NCBI GenBank assembly: GCA_900316075.1
Contig: ONBT01000018.1
Coordinates: forward strand, 1 to 64,000
DNA length: 64,000 nt
From: an uncultured Lachnospiraceae bacterium
GTDB lineage: Bacteria > Bacillota > Clostridia > Lachnospirales > Lachnospiraceae
Reading direction: 5' to 3'
Made by a program: the position numbers and the translations under genes. The notes beneath the pieces were generated by a model, which searched no databases, was not told the origin of the DNA, and saw nothing but the letters and a program-made list of their open reading frames with translations. Shown here in pieces: positions 24,562 through 32,873 of this stretch; within the stretch, counting starts at the first letter, position 1, and every line of letters begins with the position of its first letter.

Positions 24562-25860
24562 ATGGACCTTCAGGATGCGGGAATGGGAACCAAGTGCGTG
24601 CAGGCGGGCTATACGCCCGAGAACGGCGGGCCGCGCCAGATTCCCATCATTCAGTCGACGACTTTCAAATACGATACGAGCGAGGACATGGGCAAGCTCT
24701 TCGACCTGGAGGCCTCCGGCTACTTCTACTCCCGCCTGCAGAACCCGACCTGCGACTACGTGGCAGCGAAAATCGCGGCGATGGAAGGCGGAACAGCCGG
24801 CATGCTGACGTCATCCGGCCAGGCGGCGAACTTCTTCGCCCTTTTCAACATCTGCTCGGTCGGCGACCACATCGTGGCATCGTCCTCCATCTATGGGGGC
24901 ACCTACAACCTCATCAAGACGACCATGGCGAAGATGGGCATCGAGTCCACATTCGTTTCCCCCGACGCCAGCGAGGAGGAGCTTTCAGCGGCTTTCCGGA
25001 ATAATACAAAAGTCCTGTTTGGAGAGTCCATCGCGAACCCTGCTCTGACGGTACTCGACATCGAGAAGTTTGCCAAGGTGGCCCACGCCCACGGGGTTCC
25101 CCTGATTGTGGACAATACCTTCCCGACCCCGGTCAACCTCCGTCCCATCGAGTGGGGGGCCGACATCGTCACCCATTCGACGACCAAGTATATGGACGGC
25201 CACGGGGTTCACGTCGGCGGCGCCATTGTGGACAGCGGCAAGTTTGACTGGATGGCTCACAAGGACAAGTTCCCCGGCCTTACGACTCCGGACGAATCCT
25301 ACCACGGCATCGTCTATGCGGAGAAGTTCGGAAAAGAAGGGGCTTTCATCACCAAGGCCACGTCCCAGCTCATGCGGGACTTCGGCAGTGTGGCCTCTCC
25401 CCAGAGTGCTTTTTATCTCAATATGGGCCTTGAATCCCTGCATGTCCGCATGCCCAGGCATGTGGAAAACGGCCAGGCCGTGGCGGAATTCCTCGAAGGC
25501 CAGCCCCTGGTCACCCATGTAAACTATCCGGGACTTCCGTCCAGCCCCTATTATGAGGTCGCGAAGAAGTATATGCCCAAGGGCGGCTGCGGGGTTGTTT
25601 CCTTTGAACTGAAGGGCGGCAGAAAGACCGCGGAAAACTTCATGAAACACCTGAAGCTCGCCGCCATCGAGACCCATGTGGCCGATGCCCGGACCTGCTG
25701 TCTCAATCCGGCGACAAGCACCCACCGGCAGATGAACGACGAGGAGCTTGCGGCAGCAGGCGTTCCGGCCGGCATGATCCGGATTTCCTGCGGCCTCGAG
25801 GATAAGGAAGATCTGATTGCGGATTTGAAACAGGCCCTGGACGCGGCAGCAAAAGCCTGA
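24562..25860 (+). CDS. metY: O-acetylhomoserine sulfhydrylase (Cys/Met metabolism PLP enzyme)
   Basis: This 432-residue PLP enzyme is of the O-acetyl-L-homoserine aminocarboxypropyltransferase type. It has YSRLQNPT (56-63), SSGQAAN, the phosphate-binding SSSIYGGTYNL and the PLP lysine K209 in HSTTKYMDGHG. The C-terminal TRTCCLNPATSTHRQ-like region (ADARTCCLNPATSTHRQM) matches the family. It makes homocysteine from O-acetylhomoserine and sulfide. luxS follows after 16 bases, so sulfide assimilation and homocysteine recycling are co-expressed. AAAGGAGCGAAACG precedes the ATG. Confidence 0.93.
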   Translation: MDLQDAGMGTKCVQAGYTPENGGPRQIPIIQSTTFKYDTSEDMGKLFDLEASGYFYSRLQNPTCDYVAAKIAAMEGGTAGMLTSSGQAANFFALFNICSVGDHIVASSSIYGGTYNLIKTTMAKMGIESTFVSPDASEEELSAAFRNNTKVLFGESIANPALTVLDIEKFAKVAHAHGVPLIVDNTFPTPVNLRPIEWGADIVTHSTTKYMDGHGVHVGGAIVDSGKFDWMAHKDKFPGLTTPDESYHGIVYAEKFGKEGAFITKATSQLMRDFGSVASPQSAFYLNMGLESLHVRMPRHVENGQAVAEFLEGQPLVTHVNYPGLPSSPYYEVAKKYMPKGGCGVVSFELKGGRKTAENFMKHLKLAAIETHVADARTCCLNPATSTHRQMNDEELAAAGVPAGMIRISCGLEDKEDLIADLKQALDAAAKA

Positions 25861-25876
25861 AGGAGGAAAGACAATC

Positions 25877-26356
25877 ATGGAAAAAATCACGAGTTTTACC
25901 ATCAACCATCTGAAGCTGGAGCCAGGGGTCTACGTTTCCCGGGTGGATCACTATAGCGGCGCGGCCATCACGACCTTTGACCTTCGCATGACGGCCCCCA
26001 ACCGGGAACCGGTCATGAACACGGCCGAAATGCACACGATTGAGCATCTGGGGGCTACATATCTCAGGAACGACCCCGAGTGGGCGGACAAGGTCGTCTA
26101 CTTCGGCCCCATGGGCTGCCGGACCGGCTTTTACATGCTTCTGGCCGGCGAGCTGACCTCGAAGGAGGTGGCTCCTCTGGTTACGAAGATGTTCGAGTTC
26201 ATCCGGGACTTCGAAGGGGACATCCCCGGAGCGGCCGCCCGGGACTGCGGCAACTACCTGGACCAGAACCTGGGCATGGCCCACTTCCTGGCCAAGCGCT
26301 ATCTGGACAATACCCTGTATCATATTGACGACGCGCATCTCATCTATCCGGAGTAA
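25877..26356 (+). CDS. luxS: S-ribosylhomocysteine lyase
   Basis: This 159-residue metalloenzyme cleaves S-ribosylhomocysteine to homocysteine and the AI-2 precursor DPD. The metal site is H53 and H57 in HTIEHLGATYLRN with C124 in RDCGNYLDQN. The catalytic-type C81 is in GPMGCRTGFYML. Length and motifs are those of a complete LuxS. AAGGAGGAAAGACAATC precedes the ATG. It sits between metY, which makes homocysteine directly, and mtnN, which makes its substrate. Confidence 0.97.
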   Translation: MEKITSFTINHLKLEPGVYVSRVDHYSGAAITTFDLRMTAPNREPVMNTAEMHTIEHLGATYLRNDPEWADKVVYFGPMGCRTGFYMLLAGELTSKEVAPLVTKMFEFIRDFEGDIPGAAARDCGNYLDQNLGMAHFLAKRYLDNTLYHIDDAHLIYPE

Positions 26357-26457
26357 TAATCAGAAACGCCGCGCATGTCGACCATATGCGGCAGAAAATC
26401 CGTTCTGCCGCCACCTTCCTGTGTCGGCATGCGACAGAGAAAAGGAGATATAGTTTT

Positions 26458-27159
26458 ATGAAAATCGGAATCATCGGCGCCATGAATGTGGAAGTGAAGA
26501 CCCTGAAGGCGAAACTCGAGGGGGCTGAGAAGACCACAGTTGCCGGCATGGAGTTCTGCGAGGGAAAGATCGGGAATACGGATGCCGTCATCGTCCAGTC
26601 CGGCATCGGCAAGGTCAATGCGGCCTGCTGCACCCAGATTCTGGCTGACCGCTTTTCGGTCGATGCCGTCATCAATACCGGCGTGGCCGGCTCCCTCGAC
26701 AATGAGATCAATATCGGGGACATCGTCGTTTCCACCGACGCCATCTATCACGATGTGGACGCCCAGGTCTTCGGCTATAAGCCCGGAGAGGTGCCCCAGC
26801 TGGGAACCGCGACATTTCCTGCCGATGAAAAGCTGCGCCAGCAGGCGGTGGCCGCCGTGAAGGCAGCAGCTCCGGACGTCTCTGTCTTCGAGGGCCGGAT
26901 CGCCAGCGGGGATCAGTTCATTTCAAGGCGGGAGAAGAAGAACTGGATCCGGGACACCTTCCGGGGCATGTGCTGCGAGATGGAAGGGGCCGCGATTGCC
27001 CAGACGTCCTACATTAATCATATTCCCTTCGTCATCATCCGGGCCATCTCGGACAAGGCGGACGAGAGCGTGACCGAATCCTACGAGACCTTCGAGGGCA
27101 AGGCGGCCATCCACTGCGCCAATATCGTGGAGTACATGGTACGGAATTTTGCAGAATAG
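26458..27159 (+). CDS. mtnN: 5'-methylthioadenosine/S-adenosylhomocysteine nucleosidase
   Basis: This 233-residue enzyme removes adenine from S-adenosylhomocysteine and methylthioadenosine, feeding LuxS. It has IGIIGAMNVEVKTLK with the catalytic-type Glu at residue 12, SGIGKVNAACCTQ, NTGVAGSLD, EMEGAAIAQ and the purine-site Asp in RAISDKADES. The frame is open 24 codons further upstream, but AAAGGAGATATAGTTTT fixes the ATG at 26458. It completes a metY-luxS-mtnN activated-methyl-cycle operon and is followed by a terminator. Confidence 0.96.
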   Translation: MKIGIIGAMNVEVKTLKAKLEGAEKTTVAGMEFCEGKIGNTDAVIVQSGIGKVNAACCTQILADRFSVDAVINTGVAGSLDNEINIGDIVVSTDAIYHDVDAQVFGYKPGEVPQLGTATFPADEKLRQQAVAAVKAAAPDVSVFEGRIASGDQFISRREKKNWIRDTFRGMCCEMEGAAIAQTSYINHIPFVIIRAISDKADESVTESYETFEGKAAIHCANIVEYMVRNFAE

Positions 27160-27237
27160 TCCATTCGGGCGGCACTGATATTTGGTAAAAGTGCCGTAGT
27201 AATTCCAAGGCCTTTATGTGATAATACCAAAAGCCAA

Positions 27238-27278
27238 AGGCGGCCTTCCCGGGGAAGCCCCGGTGGAGGCCTCTTTTT
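27238..27278 (+). terminator. Terminator after mtnN
   Basis: AGGC-GGCCTTCCCGGGG pairs with CCCCGG-TGGAGGCCT around AAG, followed by CTTTTT. Between the mtnN stop and this hairpin lies a CGGCAC/GTGCCG inverted repeat (about 27171-27196) of unknown role. Confidence 0.85.
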
Positions 27279-27304
27279 AACATTTTTTTAAGGAGGATTT
27301 TTCA

Positions 27305-28522
27305 ATGAAGAAAAAGCTACTTAGCCTGCTCTGCGTGGCGGCAATGGGCATGACCCTGCTGGCCGGCTGCGGCTCCTCGACATCTGCTACGACAGATTCC
27401 ACGAGTGATGCATCCACCGAGACCACGACGGATGCTTCCGCATCTTCCGATACGACGGCTTCCACGGATACCTCTTCCGATGAGGGTCTGAAGATTGCCA
27501 TCGTTTCTTCCCCCAGCGGCGTAGACGACGGCTCCTTCAACGAGGACAATTACAACGGTATCCTGAAGTTCATCGAGGAATCCCCGAATTCCACCGTTAC
27601 CCCCGTCAAGGAGGAGACCGGTGATGTGGCTGCCTGCATCAAGACCGTTTCCGACATTGTTGCCGACTATGACGTCATCGTATGCTGCGGCTTCCAGTTC
27701 GCAGGCATCGGCGACATCGCAGACGCAAACCCTGACGTGAAGTTCATCCTTGTGGATTCTGACCCCACCTATGCGGACGGCTCTTCGAAGGACACGCCTT
27801 TTGACAATATCTACGCCATGACCTTCAAGGAGCAGGAGTCCGGCTTCTGCGCAGGTGTCGCGGCAGCCCTTACGACGAAGTCAAATAAAGTCGCTGTCGT
27901 AAACGGCATCGCTTATCCTTCGAACGTCAACTACCAGTACGGCTTTGAGTCCGGCGTCATCTACGCGAACAAGACCTACGGCACGACCGCAGAGTGCGTA
28001 GAGCTTGATTCTTACGCAGGCACCGATGTCACGAATGCCAATGTCGGCGGCAACTACGTCGGCTCCTTCTCCGATGAAGCTACCGGCAAGACCGTCGGCC
28101 AGAACCTGATCAAGGAAGGCTGCGACGTCATCTTCGTAGCCGCCGGCGGTTCCGGAAACGGCGTCTTCACGGCGGCCAAGGAAGCCGAAGGCGTCTATGT
28201 CATCGGCTGCGATGTCGACCAGTACGACGACGGGGCAAACGGCGATTCCAACGTCATCCTGACCTCCGCTCTGAAGATCATGGACAAGAACGTCACCCTG
28301 CAGCTTGAGAATATCGCGAACGGCTCCTTCAAGGGAGACAACGCCCTGCTCGGCGCCGACACGGATTCCACGGGCTATGTATCCGAGTCCGGCCGTTGCC
28401 AGCTGACTGACGACGCCATCTCGAAGATTGACGAAGCTTTCGCCAAGGTCAAGGACGGCAGTATCGTTCCCGCTTCGAACTTCGGCTCCACGGTTGAGGA
28501 CTTCGAAGCCAGCCTGAACTGA
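27305..28522 (+). CDS. BMP-family substrate-binding lipoprotein (nucleoside type)
   Basis: This 405-residue surface lipoprotein has signal peptide MKKKLLSLLCVAAMGMTLLAGC with the lipidated Cys at 22. A Ser/Thr/Asp-rich linker (about 24-62) is followed by the BMP/PnrA fold. Markers are VSSPSGVDDGSFNEDNYNGI, VCCGFQFAGIGDIADANPDV, NIYAMTFKEQESGFCAGVAA and VIFVAAGGSGNGVFTAAKE. Characterised relatives bind purine nucleosides, so nucleoside uptake is inferred. It heads a four-gene ABC importer operon. TAAGGAGGATTTTTCA gives a strong ribosome site. Confidence 0.93.
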   Translation: MKKKLLSLLCVAAMGMTLLAGCGSSTSATTDSTSDASTETTTDASASSDTTASTDTSSDEGLKIAIVSSPSGVDDGSFNEDNYNGILKFIEESPNSTVTPVKEETGDVAACIKTVSDIVADYDVIVCCGFQFAGIGDIADANPDVKFILVDSDPTYADGSSKDTPFDNIYAMTFKEQESGFCAGVAAALTTKSNKVAVVNGIAYPSNVNYQYGFESGVIYANKTYGTTAECVELDSYAGTDVTNANVGGNYVGSFSDEATGKTVGQNLIKEGCDVIFVAAGGSGNGVFTAAKEAEGVYVIGCDVDQYDDGANGDSNVILTSALKIMDKNVTLQLENIANGSFKGDNALLGADTDSTGYVSESGRCQLTDDAISKIDEAFAKVKDGSIVPASNFGSTVEDFEASLN

Positions 28523-28561
28523 TTACTAATATGAAATCGTAGGGCGGGCGGTTTTTCATTC

Positions 28562-28635
28562 TTCACAAAACCACGCCATTTACTTATAATGAAGAGGTAT
28601 TGCGGCCGATGAAGGCTGTGGTACCTCTTCTTTTT
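28562..28635 (+). promoter_or_regulatory. Promoter fused to a terminator palindrome inside the BMP transporter operon
   Basis: TTCACA (28562-28567), 17-bp spacer and TATAAT (28585-28590) form a good promoter. Immediately after it GAAGAGGTA (28591-28599) and TACCTCTTC (28622-28630) form an inverted repeat followed by CTTTTT. For transcripts coming from the lipoprotein gene this is an intrinsic terminator. For transcripts starting at the internal promoter the left arm is mostly upstream of the start, so they would escape it. The palindrome could also be an operator. Confidence 0.65.
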
Positions 28636-28703
28636 GTTCCCAACAAGGATTTCGAAGAAATCCGAGTGTGGGCTTCTGAATAGTGTTTCTTTGGGAGACG
28701 AAT

Positions 28704-30242
28704 ATGGCAGAGAATCCCTATATTGTGGAAATGCGGCATATCACGAAGCGCTTTCCCGGAATCGTGGCCAATGACGACGTTACGATCAGCGTGAAAAAGG
28801 GCGAAATCTATGCCCTGCTCGGTGAGAACGGGGCCGGCAAGTCCACCCTCATGAGCATGCTCTTCGGCATGTACGAGCCCGATGAAGGGCAGATCCTGAT
28901 CCGGGGGAAGGAGGAGAAGATTGAGAGTCCCTCCTACGCGGCCGGACTCAATATCGGCATGGTCCACCAGCACTTCAAGCTGGTCTCGAACTATACGATC
29001 GCGGAGAACATCGTCCTCGGCATGGAGCTCATGAAAAAAGCTGTCGGCATATTTCCTTACGTCGACATGAAGTCCGCAAACAGGGAAGTGGCCGAACTTT
29101 CGAAGCAGTACGGCCTCGAAGTCAACCCCACGGATGTGATTTCCGATGTCAATGTCTCGACCCGCCAGCGGGTGGAAATCCTGAAAATGCTTTACCGGAA
29201 GGCCGAGATTTTGATCTTCGACGAGCCGACGGCGGTGCTGACACCCCAGGAAATCCAGTCCCTCCTGCAGATCATTCGAAACCTCCGGGACGGGGGCAAG
29301 ACCATTATCCTCATCACGCATAAGCTCGAGGAAATCCGCCAGGTCGCGGACCGCTGCGCCATTCTCCGACGGGGGAAGCTGGTAGGGGTCTACGACGTGG
29401 CCGGTATGGACGCGAAGAAGATGGCAAGTCTCATGGTGGGCCATGAGGTTCAGCTGACCCTTGATAAGAAACCCATGCAGGCGGGGGCTGCCGTCCTCGA
29501 CGTTGAAAACCTCCATGTGGAGAATGAAGACGGTTTTGAAGTGGTGAAGGGGGTAAGCTTCCAGGTCCGGGCCGGAGAAATCTTCGCCATTGCCGGGGTT
29601 TCCGGCAACGGACAGACAGAAATTGCCGATGCCGTCGCCGGCCTCATGAAGGTAAGCGGGGGGAATATCGAAATCAACGGAACCGACATCACTCATTTCG
29701 ATGTGCGAAAACGGGCCGAGACCGGCCTTTCCTATATCCCCGAGGACCGGCAGCAGGTGGGACTCGTGCTGGACTTTTCCCTTGAGGACAATCTTGCCCT
29801 TCGAAATTATTATAAAGAACCCTTCCAGAAAAACTCCGTACTGCAGCGGCCGGTCTTCCACAAGTACGGGAATGAACTCATAGCAAAGTACGACATCCGC
29901 TCGGCCAACGGCAACGAGACCATGGTCCGGTCCATGTCGGGCGGGAACCAGCAGAAGGCCATTGTCGGCCGGGAAATCGAGCAGGACGCTCCGCTCACGA
30001 TTTTCGTCCAGCCCACGCGGGGCCTGGATATCGGGGCCATTGAGAATATCCACCGGCAGATTCTCGAGGAGAGGGACAAGGGCAAGGCCGTTCTTCTGAT
30101 CTCCCTCGAACTCGATGAAATCATGCAGCTGGCGGACACGATTGCCGTCATCTACAATGGTCAGTTCGGGAAGATCGCTCCGGCGGCGGACTTCACGACG
30201 GCTGAGGTCGGCGAATATATGATGGGGGTGAAGAAGTCATGA
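28704..30242 (+). CDS. Nucleoside-type ABC transporter ATP-binding protein (two NBDs)
   Basis: This 512-residue protein with duplicated nucleotide-binding domains is like YufO/NupO and sugar ABC ATPases. The first NBD has Walker A LLGENGAGKST and Walker B EILIFDEPTAVLTPQE, with the weak signature VSTRQRVEI. The second has the degenerate P-loop GVSGNGQTE and signature MSGGNQQKAIVGREI. It energises uptake by the two permeases that follow. The start at 28704 is chosen because GGGAGACGAAT precedes it; the frame's earlier ATG lacks a site. Its stop overlaps the next start by 4 bp. Confidence 0.94.
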   Translation: MAENPYIVEMRHITKRFPGIVANDDVTISVKKGEIYALLGENGAGKSTLMSMLFGMYEPDEGQILIRGKEEKIESPSYAAGLNIGMVHQHFKLVSNYTIAENIVLGMELMKKAVGIFPYVDMKSANREVAELSKQYGLEVNPTDVISDVNVSTRQRVEILKMLYRKAEILIFDEPTAVLTPQEIQSLLQIIRNLRDGGKTIILITHKLEEIRQVADRCAILRRGKLVGVYDVAGMDAKKMASLMVGHEVQLTLDKKPMQAGAAVLDVENLHVENEDGFEVVKGVSFQVRAGEIFAIAGVSGNGQTEIADAVAGLMKVSGGNIEINGTDITHFDVRKRAETGLSYIPEDRQQVGLVLDFSLEDNLALRNYYKEPFQKNSVLQRPVFHKYGNELIAKYDIRSANGNETMVRSMSGGNQQKAIVGREIEQDAPLTIFVQPTRGLDIGAIENIHRQILEERDKGKAVLLISLELDEIMQLADTIAVIYNGQFGKIAPAADFTTAEVGEYMMGVKKS

Positions 30243-31417
30243 ATCAGCGCAGCAAAAACTTCCTGAAGGTGGCTGTCATCTCCGTCCTTTTAAGCCTTCT
30301 GGCCGGGGCCGTTGTCATCCTGATTCTCGGGAAGAATCCCCTCTCAGCCTACTACAACCTCCTGCAGGGCTGCGGCCTGGCGCCGAAAGCCAAGTACGGC
30401 GGCAGCCAGTCCCAGCTCACGGACCTTTCGAGCTACATTGACTACTGGACGCCCATGATTTTCGCGGCCCTGTCCTGCGCCTTCGCCATGAAGGCCGGCC
30501 TTTTCAATATCGGAATTTCGGGTCAGATGCTGACGGCGGGCTTCATCGCCACGATTACGGTCGGCTATGCCGAAAACCTCCCGGGGCCTGTAGCAAAAAT
30601 CCTGGTCGTCCTGATCGGGGCAGCAGCCGGCATGGGGGTGGGTGCCCTTATCGGCTTCCTCAAATATAAGTTCAACATCAATGAGGTCGTTTCCTCCATC
30701 ATGCTGAACTATATCGCCAAATACATCATCAGCTTCTTCATCCAGATGTACTTCATCGACCCGGTTTCCCGCCAGTCGAGGAACATCACGGATGCAGCCC
30801 GGCTGACCTTCCACCAGGTGGATGTCGGGGGCTATAAGTACGACCTGCCCATCGGATTCATCCTGGCCCTCATCGCCACCTTCGTCGTCAAGTTCGTCAT
30901 GGACAAGACCGTGTACGGCTACGATATCAAGGCCGTCGGCCTGAACCGGACCGCCGCGAAATATGCCGGCATCCGGGTGGGCCGGGGCATCGTCTCCTCG
31001 ATGGCCATCTCCGGCCTGCTTGCGGGCATAGCCGGTGTGACCTATTACCTGGGCTATTTCTCTTCGATTCAGCCCAAGGTCTTGATTTCGACCGGCTTTG
31101 ACGCCATCGCCGTCTGCCTCCTGGGAAACAGCGAGCCCGTCGGTATTCTGGTCGCCTCCTTCCTGATTGAGATCATCAGCAAGGGTTCGGCCTATATGAG
31201 CTCTCAGGCCGGTCTCGAGTCCGAGATCGCTTCCGTGGTCACGGGCCTGATTCTGCTGGCGTCGGCCTGCAACGCCTACTTCCTGGGCCGCATGCAGCGG
31301 CGGCAGGACAGGAAGCACCCGGCACTCTTATCTGCGGCTGTCGCGACTTCCGCGGATTCGGGCGGCAGTGCGCAGGTGAAGAATTCACCGGAGGCTGGAA
31401 AGGGAAAGAAGGTCTGA
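30239..31417 (+). CDS. Nucleoside-type ABC transporter permease 1
   Basis: This 392-residue inner-membrane permease of the BPD_transp_2 class has about eight to ten helices and typical segments MIFAALSCAFAMKAGLFNIG, ISGQMLTAGFIAT, NEVVSSIMLNYIA and GYDIKAVGLNRTAAKYAGI. It pairs with permease 2. It starts inside the ATPase stop (ATGA). The last ~45 residues form an Ala/Ser-rich, charged cytoplasmic tail (AAVATSADSGGSAQ) absent from most relatives. Confidence 0.92.
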   Translation: MNQRSKNFLKVAVISVLLSLLAGAVVILILGKNPLSAYYNLLQGCGLAPKAKYGGSQSQLTDLSSYIDYWTPMIFAALSCAFAMKAGLFNIGISGQMLTAGFIATITVGYAENLPGPVAKILVVLIGAAAGMGVGALIGFLKYKFNINEVVSSIMLNYIAKYIISFFIQMYFIDPVSRQSRNITDAARLTFHQVDVGGYKYDLPIGFILALIATFVVKFVMDKTVYGYDIKAVGLNRTAAKYAGIRVGRGIVSSMAISGLLAGIAGVTYYLGYFSSIQPKVLISTGFDAIAVCLLGNSEPVGILVASFLIEIISKGSAYMSSQAGLESEIASVVTGLILLASACNAYFLGRMQRRQDRKHPALLSAAVATSADSGGSAQVKNSPEAGKGKKV

Positions 31418-31420
31418 GAA

Positions 31421-32392
31421 ATGCTGAACGCAATTAACTCCGTCATCATTGACGGCATGAGTTTTACCCTGCCCCTTTTCATCATGGCCATCGGCGGAAT
31501 CTATTCCGAACGCTCGGGCATTACGAACCTGGCCCTTGAGGGCCTGCAGGGCATGGGGGCCTTTGTCGGCGCCCTCGTGGCCTATATTCTGGGCCAGCAG
31601 CTGGGCGGCGATTCCCGGGTGCCTTTCTACATGGCCATGCTCTTTGCCATGCTGGGCGGCTGCGTCTATTCCATGCTGCACGCCTTCCTCTGCATCCGCC
31701 TGAAGGCCAACCAGGTCATCTCCGGTGTCGTCGTAAATATCCTGGCCATGGCCCTGACAAGCTTCCTGACCAAGGCCATCAACCGGACCGCCTTCGGGGC
31801 CCCTTCGGACAAGTTCGATCTGGGCGTATCCGACCGCTTCACGGTGCCCGGCATCTCGAAGATTCCGATTCTGGGTGCCTTCTTCACAAAGGTCTACCCC
31901 TTTGAGGTCATCATTATCATAGCGGCAGTCATCGCCTGGTACTTCCTCTATAGGACCCGGTTCGGCCTAAGGCTTCGGGCCTGCGGAGACAATCCTGCGG
32001 CAGTGGATGCGGCCGGCGGAGATGTGGCGAAGACCCGTTTCATCGCGGTCATGGTTTCCGGGGCCCTTTCGGGTCTGGCCGGCATGTGCTTTGCCTACTC
32101 GATTTCAGCCAAGTTCTCGAGCGACATCTATATGGGCTACGGGTATCTGGCCATCGCGGGCTACATCTTCGGCAACTGGGAGATTCTGCCTTCCCTCTTC
32201 GCCTGTCTGATCTTCGGATTCGCGCGCAGCGCCGGCTCCGAAATCGTCCTGGCTGCGGGTCTTCCCACGGCTTATTCCGACCTCATCATGATCCTGCCCT
32301 ATGCCCTGACCCTGGTGCTTTTGATCTTCTTCTCCAAGCACAATGCGGCACCCCACGCCCTGGGCGAAATCTACGACAAGGCGAAGCGGTAA
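31421..32392 (+). CDS. Nucleoside-type ABC transporter permease 2
   Basis: This 323-residue permease is of the same class, with LPLFIMAIGGIYSERSGITN, LEGLQGMGAFVGALVAY, ANQVISGVVVNILAMAL, RTRFGLRLRACGDNPAAVDA and ARSAGSEIVLAAGLPTAYSDL. It should form the heterodimeric channel with permease 1. It starts three bases after the preceding stop. A degenerate duplicate of its last nine codons (EIYDKAKR) follows the stop codon. Confidence 0.93.
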   Translation: MLNAINSVIIDGMSFTLPLFIMAIGGIYSERSGITNLALEGLQGMGAFVGALVAYILGQQLGGDSRVPFYMAMLFAMLGGCVYSMLHAFLCIRLKANQVISGVVVNILAMALTSFLTKAINRTAFGAPSDKFDLGVSDRFTVPGISKIPILGAFFTKVYPFEVIIIIAAVIAWYFLYRTRFGLRLRACGDNPAAVDAAGGDVAKTRFIAVMVSGALSGLAGMCFAYSISAKFSSDIYMGYGYLAIAGYIFGNWEILPSLFACLIFGFARSAGSEIVLAAGLPTAYSDLIMILPYALTLVLLIFFSKHNAAPHALGEIYDKAKR

Positions 32393-32430
32393 GTGTTCGT
32401 GTGAGATCTGCGACAAGGCAAAGCCATAAG
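32365..32430 (+). repeat. Duplicated gene end after permease 2
   Basis: The last codons of the permease gene (GAAATCTACGACAAGGCGAA..., 32365-32392) are followed 38 bp later by a copy with about five changes (GAGATCTGCGACAAGGCAAA..., 32403-32430), again ending in TAA. It is a small tandem duplication now outside the gene. The remaining gap to hicB shows only a CACGCAATGCGTG palindrome at about 32465. Confidence 0.65.
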
Positions 32431-32573
32431 GATTGCTATGGGCGGCGTTCCTTGACAGCACAACACGCAATGCGTGTCCGCTCCATTAAAACTGCGGTGC
32501 AAGGCGCATGTGCGAAAGCTTCAGAGAACAGAAAGAGGACTTCGACGTCCTTGACAGTGAAAGGAATATTTAG

Positions 32574-32852
32574 ATGACATTTACATATCCGGCCGTGGTG
32601 AAAAAGGTCGCGGAAAATGACTATGAAGGCTACTTCCCGGACCTTGAAATGTGCGAGTTCCACGGGGAGACCCTGGATGAGGCCCTCGACGACGCGAATT
32701 ACTGCATGACCGAGTGGATTCGGGTCGAGCTTGAGGAGGACGAGCCGGACTTCCCGGCCATTTCGGACCCGGAGGACATCGAGCTTGCCGAGGGCGAGTC
32801 CGTCCACAACGTCATGGTCCACTACCGCTTCTACGACGGCTGGGATGAGTGA
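32574..32852 (+). CDS. Solitary HicB-like antitoxin-family protein
   Basis: This 92-residue protein has the HicB fold: YPAVVKKVAENDYEGYFPDL, EMCEFHGETLDEALDDANYCMTEWI and a short acidic end. It lacks the C-terminal ribbon-helix-helix seen in the HicB at 6695 and has no HicA gene beside it. It is followed 21 bases later by rmuC. GAAAGGAATATTTAG serves as ribosome site. It may be an orphan or have another function; the operon link with rmuC is positional only. Confidence 0.75.
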   Translation: MTFTYPAVVKKVAENDYEGYFPDLEMCEFHGETLDEALDDANYCMTEWIRVELEEDEPDFPAISDPEDIELAEGESVHNVMVHYRFYDGWDE

Positions 32853-32873
32853 AAAAACGAGGGAGGAGAAATC

